This document shows positions 39,301 through 46,696 of a DNA stretch of 64,000 bases, piece by piece. The notes beneath the pieces were generated by a model, which made no database searches, had not been told where the DNA came from, and worked only from the letters and a program-made list of their open reading frames with translations. This DNA is from Pycnococcus provasolii (Eukaryota > Chlorophyta > Pseudoscourfieldiophyceae > Pseudoscourfieldiales > Pycnococcaceae): the NCBI GenBank assembly GCA_938743325.2, contig OW568901.1, positions 62,001 through 126,000 of the forward strand. The letters are read 5' to 3'. Both the position numbers and the translations under genes were made by a program. How positions within the stretch are numbered: the stretch's first letter is position 1; every line of letters starts with the position of its first letter.

Positions 39301-39814
39301 GAGCTCCTCCAACTAGCGTCAGCGCTACCACGGTTGCCAGCCACATCTTGACTTCAAACAACACGAGCCACGCGAGCAGTACGGTTAGCACCGCGCCCGC
39401 CATCCACCCTCGCCGTGCCGGGTGCTTGGTATCCACCATTTTCTTCATCCTCCTGGCTTGGGACTTGTTCCACTTGATGCGCCGCGGTGGATGCGTCCAG
39501 CCATTCCTTCTCGCCTCGTCTTCGAACGTGCCTCCACCTGTACTCTCGGCCCACGTGGTCGCGTCTTCGTTGACGTTACTTGCGGACGTGCCCGTGCTGG
39601 GTGTGGACATTGCCACCGCCAGTACCCACAGCACTCCGAGCCACATTATCCATCTCTTCAAACCATAAACCCTTCGTGTTTTCCCCCCTTCCCTACTTCC
39701 CTCAGCCGATGGCGAGGTCTTTACGCTCGCAGCGCATCCACCAGTAGGCGCGCGAGCTCCTCGTTTCCCGAGCCATCCTGTGAGTTGTGTTCCGGCTCGT
39801 CGACTGCCGTGCAA
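33389..39814 (-). CDS. pol: Retrotransposon Pol: reverse transcriptase, RNase H, integrase, PHD finger, Tudor-like, methyltransferase-like
   Basis: The open frame has no early ATG and overlaps the end of gag-pro, so it is expected to be translated by -1 frameshifting. In order (residues counted from 39814): two hydrophobic, possibly membrane-spanning stretches (about 53-70 and 135-170). Reverse transcriptase follows, with YIDDL near 435, then RNase H (TDFSSYGIAAVL near 590, then YYGELLAV and TDHQPL). A spacer of about 600 residues is followed by an integrase HHCC finger (HRKTGHFG ... CAACDLAK, about 1350-1395) and a DDE core (HVDFAGPF, TSDNGQEF near 1479, GQVERV). A PHD finger (C-x2-C ... VCDGCGKAWH, about 1723-1770) and a Tudor/agenet-like strand set (about 1815-1852) come next. 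The C-terminal domain (about 1975-2125) has DPFAGTKAVASYL, SNDLNP and VVCSPWF, resembling amino-methyltransferases. Catalytic motifs of the first enzymes are intact. Confidence 0.9.
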   Translation of the reverse strand: MHGSRRAGTQLTGWLGKRGARAPTGGCAASVKTSPSAEGSREGGKTRRVYGLKRWIMWLGVLWVLAVAMSTPSTGTSASNVNEDATTWAESTGGGTFEDEARRNGWTHPPRRIKWNKSQARRMKKMVDTKHPARRGWMAGAVLTVLLAWLVLFEVKMWLATVVALTLVGGAHVKRQVWAVCTVTSETKVAPRRPARLIDAMTPYGDVGLEESVETRDGWMVASRLTEEQKVELLELLNRNKGAFAWSNDDIPGYSGVDGPFKIDVTDKSVETRQRQRRLNKAEQEKVDEWYQAFQDAGYIREYKLGEHQYGLHAMNTTVAAKKDAKTGEWTDCRVCADSRSVNAITIRDRRGMHRADDQIARLSAAKYITAVDLRKGFNQVPMDPGSIHLTQFWWKGKIYVWERMTFGYVNAAAKFQTVMDRELAVAGLDNETTCYIDDLCVHHDEWSDHLKALERMFAMCNTTGLRLHPDKSKFGLATVEFLGHKVGGNGVTPDEAKVKAIIGMGRPESASDLRSQLGLISYYRSFIPNASAMIEGMRPLLKKGAVWVKGAWTDEHQAQLDELKEKLATPGVGLFHFDDELETHVYTDFSSYGIAAVLAQVGPDGKERLCACISRSLNVHEAKYPSYYGELLAVTWALRTFHPYIWGRHIKLITDHQPLVWLMDSSQKKNAHHTRWALMVEQYDLVVIHRAGASHANADVPSRFPLATEEDNSGARLDDGEERNLGGQVRLATPEEYAEWYTAVARNPGNKATQSDLNLDGVPVTIPNPSPDMASTVGNGKGEEVGRAVAGALIKGEPYGAVAPLRVTMRASVCVSPADKVSHEVCAMVNDAAEDETVETPLTEWRRRLKHVVRGELLPSTDHVGNAIWSSPVVVVEGPGVCGRGVHAAWQSGLQVNMCVSVETYQLREQMRDEYVRARLPPGWVAQRTDSGVEQLWCQAWQDNNANVTELVERTRAVACGAEVVVAGLMADEAELDADTRWWKRIASANAAVVIETHARHARGNWWDGWIESCNRRPVITNVERMDLLAAVLADEGDATTSVAERGTSAHQENKEPSMRKGDATARQMAAVARNVADGISMRDMLQLAREVSEARDEWERSTGTEAQQVGLAAKLWSRNVMPWQGNRPNGAAVASLVCNWDWCLRNPMPSGQEGVKERLDKKGLGYVDANPEVSAARKCMARWARCRVQDEEGKAIAAVCQHEKRNSSQQPVTKTRLPGWPKELRDRFVHAIDGGSELLVQQYETGTEYRVFVPRREENNAEVAAAIASEVTSTAASADPWEDEELMLAMREGGAGAVTDVAKRSRVARRMRSYATKQRDGEMVLLFVPDGRRPREVPPPGKREEVIDLYHRKTGHFGVRRTYELVKLHYWWPGMYRQVATVVGKCAACDLAKARPNRKAGGTELQSLPIQGLFFRWHVDFAGPFNETERGNKYILIFIDAFSKELVAVPTPDRTSSNVAYAFLQHVLSRYGAPAVVTSDNGQEFVGGEFAELLREACIDHRTTSRNHPQANGQVERVVQTVKESLKRLTVDAEEHRDWDVLLMWVVLGYRCSKQASSGMSPFEVVYGTEPQLAIGHGGAFADELVYEGVEEDDARRATEATAVSLLKRAVAMKKMVATIDSNLKVAQHRDSLRYAQLRDGTYWRKLRKFEVGDFVYVARAHAKGLEAKVMRTVLRVKEARSEDVFVLEGRDGATIVEQAVNMAPCHLPDLDGTVDGTLLKAAWRCQGCNGDREHSKMIVCDGCGKAWHIWCVTPPLKVVPQTTWVCEACSMLGYQPSPSTFGDGAYRPPPTVTARLRDERGLALHGRRVMKEFDVGPGVKEQHEGTVLFEATAHPPYRFRIRYDDGDEETMYEAEVRKYLLPSSGEVNKDKSDNVKQDTRVTRLRSTRGSHVAAALAWKNETMLCKSKEVLPLMDNVVLAKLMQELQPGCSARTVSNMARAVALMQTPRALPCVTTVPGALEQLWEHVALDKFEWVLDPFAGTKAVASYLSGQEVRVVSNDLNPGHGAELCMNACQPVFWQRMAKQGVEAVVCSPWFDCLDLVVPLMVKATAKVVCVHVSYSYYATMPRARASMLKQWMDEGRVAVISNLPRVGRQRQCAWLCIFASVAIRKQLVRRESSEVGWLFVADPEAPLALVI

Positions 39815-42231
39815 GTTGCGTGGCTGCTGATTCGCACCGGCAACGTCGCCACCCTCGTCGTGCCCAAACCGTCAGGGTTCCAATACATGACCCCTTTCGC
39901 AGGTACCACGTACGCATTATAGGCGTAGTGGAACAACGTGGGTATGAGGCAATCAAATACCGCATTGTCCTCCGCCACCACCACTGAACATGGCATCCAG
40001 GTTTCGTTCTCCGTCCCGGGCGCCACTGCACACGTCATGCCCGCCTCGAGTGGTACTTCTTCGCCCTTCCCCTCTCCCATCGCTGTGGTGAGATCGTGGG
40101 ACAGAGTGGGTACACCCCGTGGAAGTGCGCCTTCAAGTTTCTTCCACAAACTTGCGGTAATAACCCACACGTTACACCCGGTATCGGACAGCGGACGTCG
40201 CGCCCGTACCGCCGCCTTCCCTAGGCGGAACTCAACCGTGCCCTCAGGGAGACGGTGTGGAGGCACCTTAATTTCGCCCTTGACAATTTGGCGCACCAAT
40301 TCTGCAGCCGCCATTACCTTGGCATTCGTCTCCGGCGCCTCCGGTGTCTCTGTGGGTAACTCTTTCGTTGCGAGTGCACCCACTGACGCCTCATCTACGC
40401 CCACCACCTCGCTGTGGAGTTGTAAGCTCACCACTGCACGTACGCCATGCGCACGCACCGCTGCCAATTCCTTCACTATTGGTTGGCTCTGCGCTGGCTT
40501 CTCTCCTCGCGTGAGGAATGATTCAGGTAACGGCTGCGCGTTGACTCGGGAGTCCGCTGCGGCCGCCGTGCTGATCATAGGCTCGTCGTGCCCACCTGAC
40601 ACGCACACGCTAGCCGTCTTCCTACCTTGCGTGCCACCCTGGTGACCTTGCAAGTCGGCGTCAGCTAACGCCGCGGCAACGGCTGCCGCCACCGCCGCTT
40701 CTTCGTCCCTCTCAGCCAATGCGGCTGCCACCGCCGCATCGATACGTTGCTTGCGTCCCTCTTCCGCAGACGCCGTGGCGGCAATGCCAGGCTTGCTTCC
40801 GACCGGGACAACCTTGCCCTCAGTGTCGAGCATGAGCCCTCCTGACATAGCTTTGTCCTTGGGAGTGTTACACATGTAACATTGAGTCTTTGACGCGAAA
40901 TTCGCTCGGTTGCCTTTGGCTCGGCACCCTATGACTCCACATTCCCAATCACCTGGTCTTGGCACTTGACCTGTGGGCTGAGCACCTCCCCCTACGCGCC
41001 CCGTGGCTGCGTTCGGGTTCCACCTCCCACCTCCGACTGGCGCGGCCACCGCCGCCGTGTCAATTTCTGCCACCGCCGCTACCCTGTTCCGCCGCGTAGT
41101 CTGTGACATGGCGTGCACTTGCTTGTGGACGGAACAATTACCATTGGTGTGCTTGCCCTCTGGATGTAGTTCGCACGTTGCGTTTTCCCACGCCGTGTCG
41201 CCAAACTTTGGTTTCACGAGCGACTGGAGTTGTTTCACCAATTGGTATGGCGTGATGTTCACCTCCTCGCGACGAGCGCCACCTACGGCAGCTTCACTTC
41301 GGTTGAGCCTGTTCCACTTGATCTGGGCCTGCTTGGAGATGGCCCTTATTAACCCAATGGCTATGCCCTGTCGCGTTGTGAGCCGGCGCGTACGTGTCGC
41401 CATGGCAAACAGCTCAGGGTGTTCACCTTCCGCCTTAACTCGCCGCGCATTCTCTGTGAGCAAGTCCTGCACCTCCTCTGGTTGGAGTGTTACGTCGGAC
41501 ATGTCTGAATGCGCCTCGTCGTGTGTCGAGACGGCCTCCATCCCTTCGGAGCTCTTCACCCACTCCCGGAGGTACTGGTGAAGCTCTGAATGCTTAGTGT
41601 ACGCGTCTACCACGACACGCTGGAGTTGCTCCATGTTGTACTCCGGCGCGACGCGTTCGACCTCCTGCTCCATCAACTTGGCCATGTGTTCAGGGCGGTC
41701 CTTCTTCCCACTCACCTTAATCGTGTGAAGTTGGGAACTCTCTAACTTGTTACGCTTAGTAACAAATTCTTTACGTACGGCGCCGTCCCATTTAGTGAAC
41801 AGCTCCGCCGCCGCTTTCGCCACTGCCTGTCTCTCGCTTCCCGTCTCGGCATCCTTGCTGGCGGCAAGCGCTTTCTTGAGCCAATCGGCGTCGTGCTGCG
41901 TGTCCTGCAGTAGTGTCCACGCCGGCGTGCCTTGAGCCGTGTTCGCCACCAAGAACGTCAACACCGTTTGGTAATTGGCGTTATGCAACTTCGGTTGATA
42001 CAACTGTTGGAAGTTGGCCAACCACCTCGCCGCCTCCTCCGATGTCTCGGATCCCGTGAGCGGACTCAGGTGCGACGACCTGCTACCGCTCGCGTTTGCA
42101 TCTCCACCGTCGCTCATCGCTGTCGGCTCTTCGGTACCCTCGCCGTCTACGCTTGGTGCCTCGTCAGTGACGTCGCGTCCCTCTTGCTCGTTGGAGATCT
42201 GTCTTTGACGACGTTGTGATCTCGTGAGCAT
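39721..42231 (-). CDS. gag-pro: Retrotransposon Gag-protease polyprotein
   Basis: The 836-residue frame starts at ATG 42231 (MLTRSQRRQRQ). The first ~400 residues are helical and charged, as in Gag capsid regions. A Cys/His cluster (CELHPEGKHTNGNCSVHK) lies near residue 350. Near residue 430 is GDWECGVIGC ... NFASKTQCYMCNTPKD, whose W-x-C-x4-C and C-x2-C spacing resembles a RanBP2-type zinc finger in place of the usual CCHC knuckle. An Ala-rich coiled segment follows. The end of the frame (residues about 660-800) is a retropepsin-like aspartic protease with LSDTGCNVWVI as the D-T-G active site and FDCLIPT as a later core strand. Translation normally stops at 39721; a fraction should shift into pol. 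Confidence 0.87.
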   Translation of the reverse strand: MLTRSQRRQRQISNEQEGRDVTDEAPSVDGEGTEEPTAMSDGGDANASGSRSSHLSPLTGSETSEEAARWLANFQQLYQPKLHNANYQTVLTFLVANTAQGTPAWTLLQDTQHDADWLKKALAASKDAETGSERQAVAKAAAELFTKWDGAVRKEFVTKRNKLESSQLHTIKVSGKKDRPEHMAKLMEQEVERVAPEYNMEQLQRVVVDAYTKHSELHQYLREWVKSSEGMEAVSTHDEAHSDMSDVTLQPEEVQDLLTENARRVKAEGEHPELFAMATRTRRLTTRQGIAIGLIRAISKQAQIKWNRLNRSEAAVGGARREEVNITPYQLVKQLQSLVKPKFGDTAWENATCELHPEGKHTNGNCSVHKQVHAMSQTTRRNRVAAVAEIDTAAVAAPVGGGRWNPNAATGRVGGGAQPTGQVPRPGDWECGVIGCRAKGNRANFASKTQCYMCNTPKDKAMSGGLMLDTEGKVVPVGSKPGIAATASAEEGRKQRIDAAVAAALAERDEEAAVAAAVAAALADADLQGHQGGTQGRKTASVCVSGGHDEPMISTAAAADSRVNAQPLPESFLTRGEKPAQSQPIVKELAAVRAHGVRAVVSLQLHSEVVGVDEASVGALATKELPTETPEAPETNAKVMAAAELVRQIVKGEIKVPPHRLPEGTVEFRLGKAAVRARRPLSDTGCNVWVITASLWKKLEGALPRGVPTLSHDLTTAMGEGKGEEVPLEAGMTCAVAPGTENETWMPCSVVVAEDNAVFDCLIPTLFHYAYNAYVVPAKGVMYWNPDGLGTTRVATLPVRISSHATCTAVDEPEHNSQDGSGNEELARLLVDALRA
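39726..39769 (-). promoter_or_regulatory. Programmed -1 ribosomal frameshift signal (gag-pro to pol)
   Basis: On the minus strand the heptamer GGGAAAC (39769-39763) sits with GGA AAC in the gag-pro reading frame, a canonical X XXY YYZ slippery site. After a 6-nt spacer (39762-39757) a hairpin can form between CTCGCGCGC (39756-39748) and GCGCTGCGAG (39735-39726): nine G/C-rich pairs with one bulged U and a 12-nt loop. The gag-pro stop codon TAA follows at 39723-39721. Slipping back one base enters the pol frame directly (GGG AAA CGA GGA), which is open and has no ATG of its own there. Confidence 0.85.
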
Positions 42232-42414
42232 GCACTGGGATCCTCCGAGTGTGGGCCGTGATCCTCGCCTGGCGCTGACCTACTATGCGTAAGCCGCAGC
42301 CTTAGGCCGTGGGGAACCTACTTTCTGCCTCCCCAACTGGTGATCTCACACGTGGATCTGAGGATCCCGGGGCCACCTGTCAGTTCCTTTTTGGAAACCA
42401 ACTCGGCCCGCTCC

Positions 42415-42530
42415 CTGTCAGGTTTAGGGTTAGGGTTGCGTTCGTAACCCTAACAGAAACCCTAATCAGAGACCCTAACGGTAACCCTAGTAGCAACCCT
42501 AGTCAGAAACCCTGGTCAGAACCTTACTCA
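42415..42530 (+). repeat. Degenerate telomere-like repeats
   Basis: The plus strand reads GTTTAGGGTTAGGGTTGCG, then a series of about seven imperfect units such as AACCCTAACAGAAACCCTAA and GGTAACCCTAGTAGCAACCC. The motif switches strand within the array (TTAGGG first, then CCCTAA). It lies inside the retrotransposon leader, between the gag start and the CTG satellite. The stretch 42232-42414 shows nothing recognisable. Confidence 0.75.
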
Positions 42531-42891
42531 GTTGTCGGGACCTTGTCCCCCTTGTGTAGGTCTTAGGTGTACCCCCTTCCCTGTAGGTCTTATGCTCAGG
42601 ACCAACTGTGGATCCCCTCGTTACAAGCAAACGACAAAGGGTTTTCCACCCTTTTCTCAGTTCGGGTTTTGGAACGAGACAAGTGTCTTCAAGTTCGGGT
42701 TTTGGATTTATTCTAACGAGTTGCCTTCTCGGGTTTTATAGTGGAGGAGGCTTTGATAAAAGCCCCCGAGCCCGTTTTTTTTTAACGAGGTTGGTTCGCC
42801 CACTTCCTCAGGGACCCCAACTAATTTATACACTAATTTATACGCGCGTGCGCGCCAACTGCTGACTGCTGTCGTTGTGGTCGTGTGGGAT

Positions 42892-42892
<1 letters not shown>

Positions 42893-42944
<52 letters not shown>

Positions 42945-43019
42945 GATCGTTGTCCCTTTGGGATTCCTCTCCTGCTGCTGCTGCTGCTGCTGCTGCGATC
43001 GTGGTCCCTTTGGGATTCC

Positions 43020-43072
<53 letters not shown>

Positions 43073-43095
43073 GATCGTGGTCCCTTTGGGATTCC

Positions 43096-43127
<32 letters not shown>

Positions 43128-43151
43128 GATCGTGGTCCCTTTGGGATCCTC

Positions 43152-43182
<31 letters not shown>

Positions 43183-43251
43183 GATCGTTGTCCCTTTGGG
43201 ATCCTCCTCCTGCTGCTGCTGCTGCTGCGATCGTTGTCCCTTTGGGATTCC

Positions 43252-43286
<35 letters not shown>

Positions 43287-43310
43287 GATCGTGGTCCCTT
43301 TGGGATCCTC

Positions 43311-43341
<31 letters not shown>

Positions 43342-43490
43342 GATCGTTGTCCCTTTGGGATTCCTCTCCTGCTGCTGCTGCTGCTGCTGCGATCGTTGTC
43401 CCTTTGGGATTCCTCTCCTGCTGCTGCTGCTGCGGTCGTGGTCCGGTCCCTTTGGGATCCTCCTCCTCTCCTGCTGCTGCTGCGGTCGTT
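42893..43490. repeat. Composite CTG/CAG satellite, about eleven units
   Basis: Each unit is a run of 5 to 16 CTG triplets followed by CGATCGTTGTCCCTTTGGGA (or GATCGTGGTCCC...) and TTCCTCTC or TCCTCCTC. About eleven units occur, differing mainly in triplet number. It is open in several frames on both strands, giving poly-Gln, poly-Ala or poly-Ser on the minus strand and poly-Leu or poly-Cys on the plus strand, so these frames are not evidence of genes. It lies between the 5' LTR-like repeat and gag. Confidence 0.95.
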
Positions 43491-43507
43491 GTCCACGTTT
43501 TTGTGTA

Positions 43508-43717
43508 AAAAGAAATGTAACTAACTCACGTCACACACTACTCACAATCTCCCTCCACACCACCAGCGCCACCACCACCACCCCAGGCGAGCCCACGAGG
43601 CTCGACCAGGCGACAACGGACAACCCTAGTTGTTTTACCACCCTAACTCCACAAGGCCGGAGCCAAGTTACACTTAAAACTCTCTCTCTCTCTCTCTCTT
43701 CACCGGTCAACAAGCGG
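43508..43717 (-). repeat. LTR-like direct repeat, right (5') copy of the large retrotransposon
   Basis: The copy is identical to 32590-32799, with the 197-bp TGT...ACA core at 43516-43712. Just inside (on the element strand, towards gag) I do not see a clear tRNA primer-binding site starting TGG, which leaves the precise LTR border open. Confidence 0.7.
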
Positions 43718-43995
43718 GCCACCTGGTCAAAACACTTAAATGGGCGAGGCCACAGGTCGAGGCCACCTGGTCGAAAACTTCAAATGGGCGAGGCCACAGG
43801 GCGAGCGAGGCCACCTGGTCGAAAACTTCAAATGGGCGAGGCCACAGGGCGAGGCCACCTGGTCGAAAACTTCAAATGGGCGAGGCCACAGGGCGAGGCC
43901 ACCTGGTCGAAAACATCAAATGGTCGAGGCCACCTGGTCAAGGCCTTGAATAAATGGGCGAGGCCTTCCAATGGGCGAGGCCAAGGACCAAAGGG
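43718..43995 (+). repeat. About 44-bp minisatellite (GGCGAGGCCACCTGGTCGAAAAC)
   Basis: About six imperfect tandem units share GGCGAGGCCACAGGGCGAGG, CCACCTGGTCGAAAAC and TTCAAATG. They start immediately outside the right LTR-like repeat. Short open frames across it are repeat-derived. The stretch 43996-44405 holds no supported gene; 44085-44115 carries GAGCTCTCCTGGGAGCTC, a relic of the motif at the left end of the window. Confidence 0.88.
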
Positions 43996-44405
43996 TATAT
44001 TAATTGCGTTCAAGTGTGGTGTCCCATGCATGCGCACCTAAGCCTTAAGTTAAGGCGCATTCCACTGCCAGCCTGCGCCTGCTTCGAGCTCTCCTGGGAG
44101 CTCTCCCAAAGCCGGCTGGCCTGAGGCTGAGAGGGCGCGGCCGACTATCGTATTTAGAAGGCGCCGTCTAAGATCGGCCGAATCTTCAAATCCATTTCTG
44201 CCGCGATCCACCTGAGGCTCAGAGACTTCAACGTGTGTTACGTGTGTTAGGCGGCCACGCACGAGGTGTATCCTCAGTGTATCAGGCTCAGTGTATCCTC
44301 AAGGGCACTGATATGTGGTGGTGGTGGCCGTGCTCTTGGCTCTTCACACGCACACGCACAGAGGTGGTGGTGGAGGAGTGTCGTCCTACCTACCTTTATA
44401 GGAGG

Positions 44406-46424
44406 ATGCAGTCACGCTCGTCTCGTGGTCTTGGGAGGTCTCACGCTCTCGGCCTGTGCGTTGGTCCTCGCACGCGAAGTTGGCTCTCTGCCTCGTTCGT
44501 CGGTCTTTTGGTCATAGCTGCACTAACAGCCGCTCCGAAATGTGTTCAAGCTCGTAAGTTTGGACCGCAGGCAGCAAAAACAGAAGGGTCGCAGAGAGCG
44601 GCGTACGAGGCGATGTTTGCCGCTTCGTCGTCAGCACCGCAGCTGGATCAGCAGAACCAAGCCGCCACCTCGTCGCCAGAAACGCAACAACAGGCGGCCA
44701 AACAGCTGTACCTGCTCCTGTACTACGTCGACACAGGCGCGACGGGAATACACGCCGCAGTCAGCACGGACGGCATGCACTTCCACGCCGTCGGGCCGAA
44801 CGAAGCGAGAAGTCCCGTGCTCATGCCAACCGTCGGATCGCCGCGCGTCGCACGCGACCCGTCCATCGCGCAGAACCCGAAAGACGGGAGATTTCACCTC
44901 GTCTGGAGAGCAGGCTGGGACGACACCATGGGATATGCCACCAGCCTCGACCTGGTCACGTGGTCGGCACCCAAGCTTCTGCGCGTCCCAGGAGAAAGAC
45001 GGGCTCAGCCAGCCAAGCCGCGCCGAGCCGCCACCGCGCCTGTGCAAGGCGCGGACGACGACACGCAGAAAAGCAACTGGAGGCCTAGCGTGCACTACGA
45101 CGCCGTCACCGACCGCGTGTGGGTCATCTGGGCGAGCCGCGCAAACGCGCAGGACACCACGACCAAGTCGTACGGACGCAAGCGCGCGAGGAGGCGAATC
45201 ATGCGCGTAACCACCAACGACTTCCAGGATTTTGGACCTGTTGGTGTGCTCTACGAAGGCGGTCGCGACGCCGAAGAAAGCCGCGAGAATCAGCGCGCTT
45301 GGAACGTCGACGTGAAGCCGACGGAGGCTGGAACGAGAGGAGAGCGGCACGCGTCGCTGGACGACGACGAGCTCGGCGCGGAGGACCTCGACTACGCAGC
45401 GCTCGTTGAGCTGCAAGCTTGCGCCGATCGCAACGCGCCGCAGTGTCCGCGCAATCAGCTCCTGCACGCGCTCGTGCTTCGCGACTCGCACCACACCGGT
45501 GACGACGAAGATAGGGGAGGTGTCACGGGAGGTGGTGCGCCAACATCGGCACCTATGCCCTCGGCAACGCAGGAGCTGTCGCCTGAGACGGCAAGCGAGA
45601 GGAAGTGGATTCGCGTCGCCATCGGACGAAGTGCCGACGGGCCATTCGGCAAACCGAGTGCACCGCTCAATCCGCCTGACGAGTTGCCAGATGCCGTGAG
45701 CATGTGCCGTGTCAATGGCACGTACGTCGTGTATTACGGCGTTGAGAATGCCGCGCCTGGAACGGTGAAAGCGATGGCAACGCGCGATCTGCGCACGTAC
45801 GCGGACATTTCTTCACACCTGCGCGTTCCTGACGGCGCGCGCGGTGCGATTGTCGCCGCGGTGGATGCACGCAAGTTACATGTCTCGCTTCTCCGTCAAG
45901 CGGCAGCGGCGCTCGACGGCGCAGACGCTACAAAGAGTGGCATCTCTTCGGCATCCAATCCGTCGTCGTCGTCGTCGTCGTCGTATTCTCACTCGTCGAG
46001 GGTGTTTCCTGGAGTAGCGGCTGGTGCACGGCCGTTTGGCGCCGACCGCGCACATGGCACGGGTGTCGTGGAGCCGGCCACGCATCACTCGCGATCGCGC
46101 GTCGAAGATGCATGGGGCGACCTTCTGGGCGACGCATACTCTTCCGGCCAAGAGAGCCATACACCCGATCACGTGCGTGACTTCGTTGCCGCGAAGCATC
46201 AGAGGGCGGCGGAAACGCTTGAGGCTCTTCTTGGTCGCGCGGGACTAAGCGCCGGTGGTGGTAATGGTGCGAGATCGGCATCTCCGGGAACCGCCGCATG
46301 GATTCATTCGCACAACGCGGATGCTCCTGTGCATCATGGCAACGATGCGAGTGCTGACGACGAAGGCGACGGCTTCGATGCGACGGCGTGGCTTCACGGC
46401 AACGAAGAGCACGACGAGGTTTGA
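44406..46424 (+). CDS. Secreted or anchored GH43-like five-bladed beta-propeller protein
   Basis: From ATG 44406 the protein has 672 residues; an in-frame ATG at 44313 is also possible. The N-terminus has a basic stretch and a hydrophobic core (SASFVGLLVIAALTAA, residues about 28-43) ending CVQA, typical of a signal peptide. The body resembles family 43 glycoside hydrolases and related propellers: GIHAAVSTDGMHFHAVG, VARDPSIAQNPKDGRFHLVW then GYATSLDLVTWSAPKLL, later WRPSVHYDAVTDRVWVIWAS, and MATRDLRTYADIS. The RDPSI strand holds the usual acidic residue of this fold, but the full catalytic triad is not certain. Acidic insertions and a Ser-rich run (SSSSSSSYSHSS) interrupt the propeller. Plausible substrate is a plant- or algal-type polysaccharide; this is inferred from fold only. 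Confidence 0.62.
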   Translation: MQSRSSRGLGRSHALGLCVGPRTRSWLSASFVGLLVIAALTAAPKCVQARKFGPQAAKTEGSQRAAYEAMFAASSSAPQLDQQNQAATSSPETQQQAAKQLYLLLYYVDTGATGIHAAVSTDGMHFHAVGPNEARSPVLMPTVGSPRVARDPSIAQNPKDGRFHLVWRAGWDDTMGYATSLDLVTWSAPKLLRVPGERRAQPAKPRRAATAPVQGADDDTQKSNWRPSVHYDAVTDRVWVIWASRANAQDTTTKSYGRKRARRRIMRVTTNDFQDFGPVGVLYEGGRDAEESRENQRAWNVDVKPTEAGTRGERHASLDDDELGAEDLDYAALVELQACADRNAPQCPRNQLLHALVLRDSHHTGDDEDRGGVTGGGAPTSAPMPSATQELSPETASERKWIRVAIGRSADGPFGKPSAPLNPPDELPDAVSMCRVNGTYVVYYGVENAAPGTVKAMATRDLRTYADISSHLRVPDGARGAIVAAVDARKLHVSLLRQAAAALDGADATKSGISSASNPSSSSSSSYSHSSRVFPGVAAGARPFGADRAHGTGVVEPATHHSRSRVEDAWGDLLGDAYSSGQESHTPDHVRDFVAAKHQRAAETLEALLGRAGLSAGGGNGARSASPGTAAWIHSHNADAPVHHGNDASADDEGDGFDATAWLHGNEEHDEV

Positions 46425-46696
46425 AATCGAAATTCAAACGAACCGTGCCTTGTAAAGACTTACTTTGTAAAAATGCATTGTCTGTAAACATATTCTTGTA
46501 TTTTCTTCTTTTCAATGAACGAGTCGTCGTCGTCGTCGTCGTTCAGTTACAACAGCTTTCGAACAAACCATTGTCCGTCTTCTTGAGACAAAAACAAAAC
46601 AAAACAAAAACACAACAGCGGGTGCGCGTCGCGCGCGCAATGCAACACATACATGATCATCGCCGTCATCATCCAACACTGGTCACTTCTCCCTAC

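Larger units (their letters stand above)
32550..43717 (-). mobile_element. Large Ty3/gypsy-class LTR retrotransposon
   Basis: The element reads right to left: 5' LTR-like repeat (43508-43717), a long leader with a CTG/CAG satellite, Gag-protease frame (42231-39721), Pol frame (39814-33389) in the -1 frame, a 3' region with palindromes and the 3' LTR-like repeat (32590-32799). Domain order protease, reverse transcriptase, RNase H, integrase is that of Ty3/gypsy elements. Both frames are free of stops over 836 and about 2140 codons and the terminal repeats are identical, so it is probably recent and may be active. The exact outer ends are uncertain because no target-site duplication was found. 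Confidence 0.88.

Noticed and set aside
42708-43524. Open frames across the CTG satellite on both strands, encoding poly-Gln/Ala/Ser or poly-Leu/Cys
   Set aside because: Triplet repeats keep several frames open at once; no start context, no non-repeat domain.
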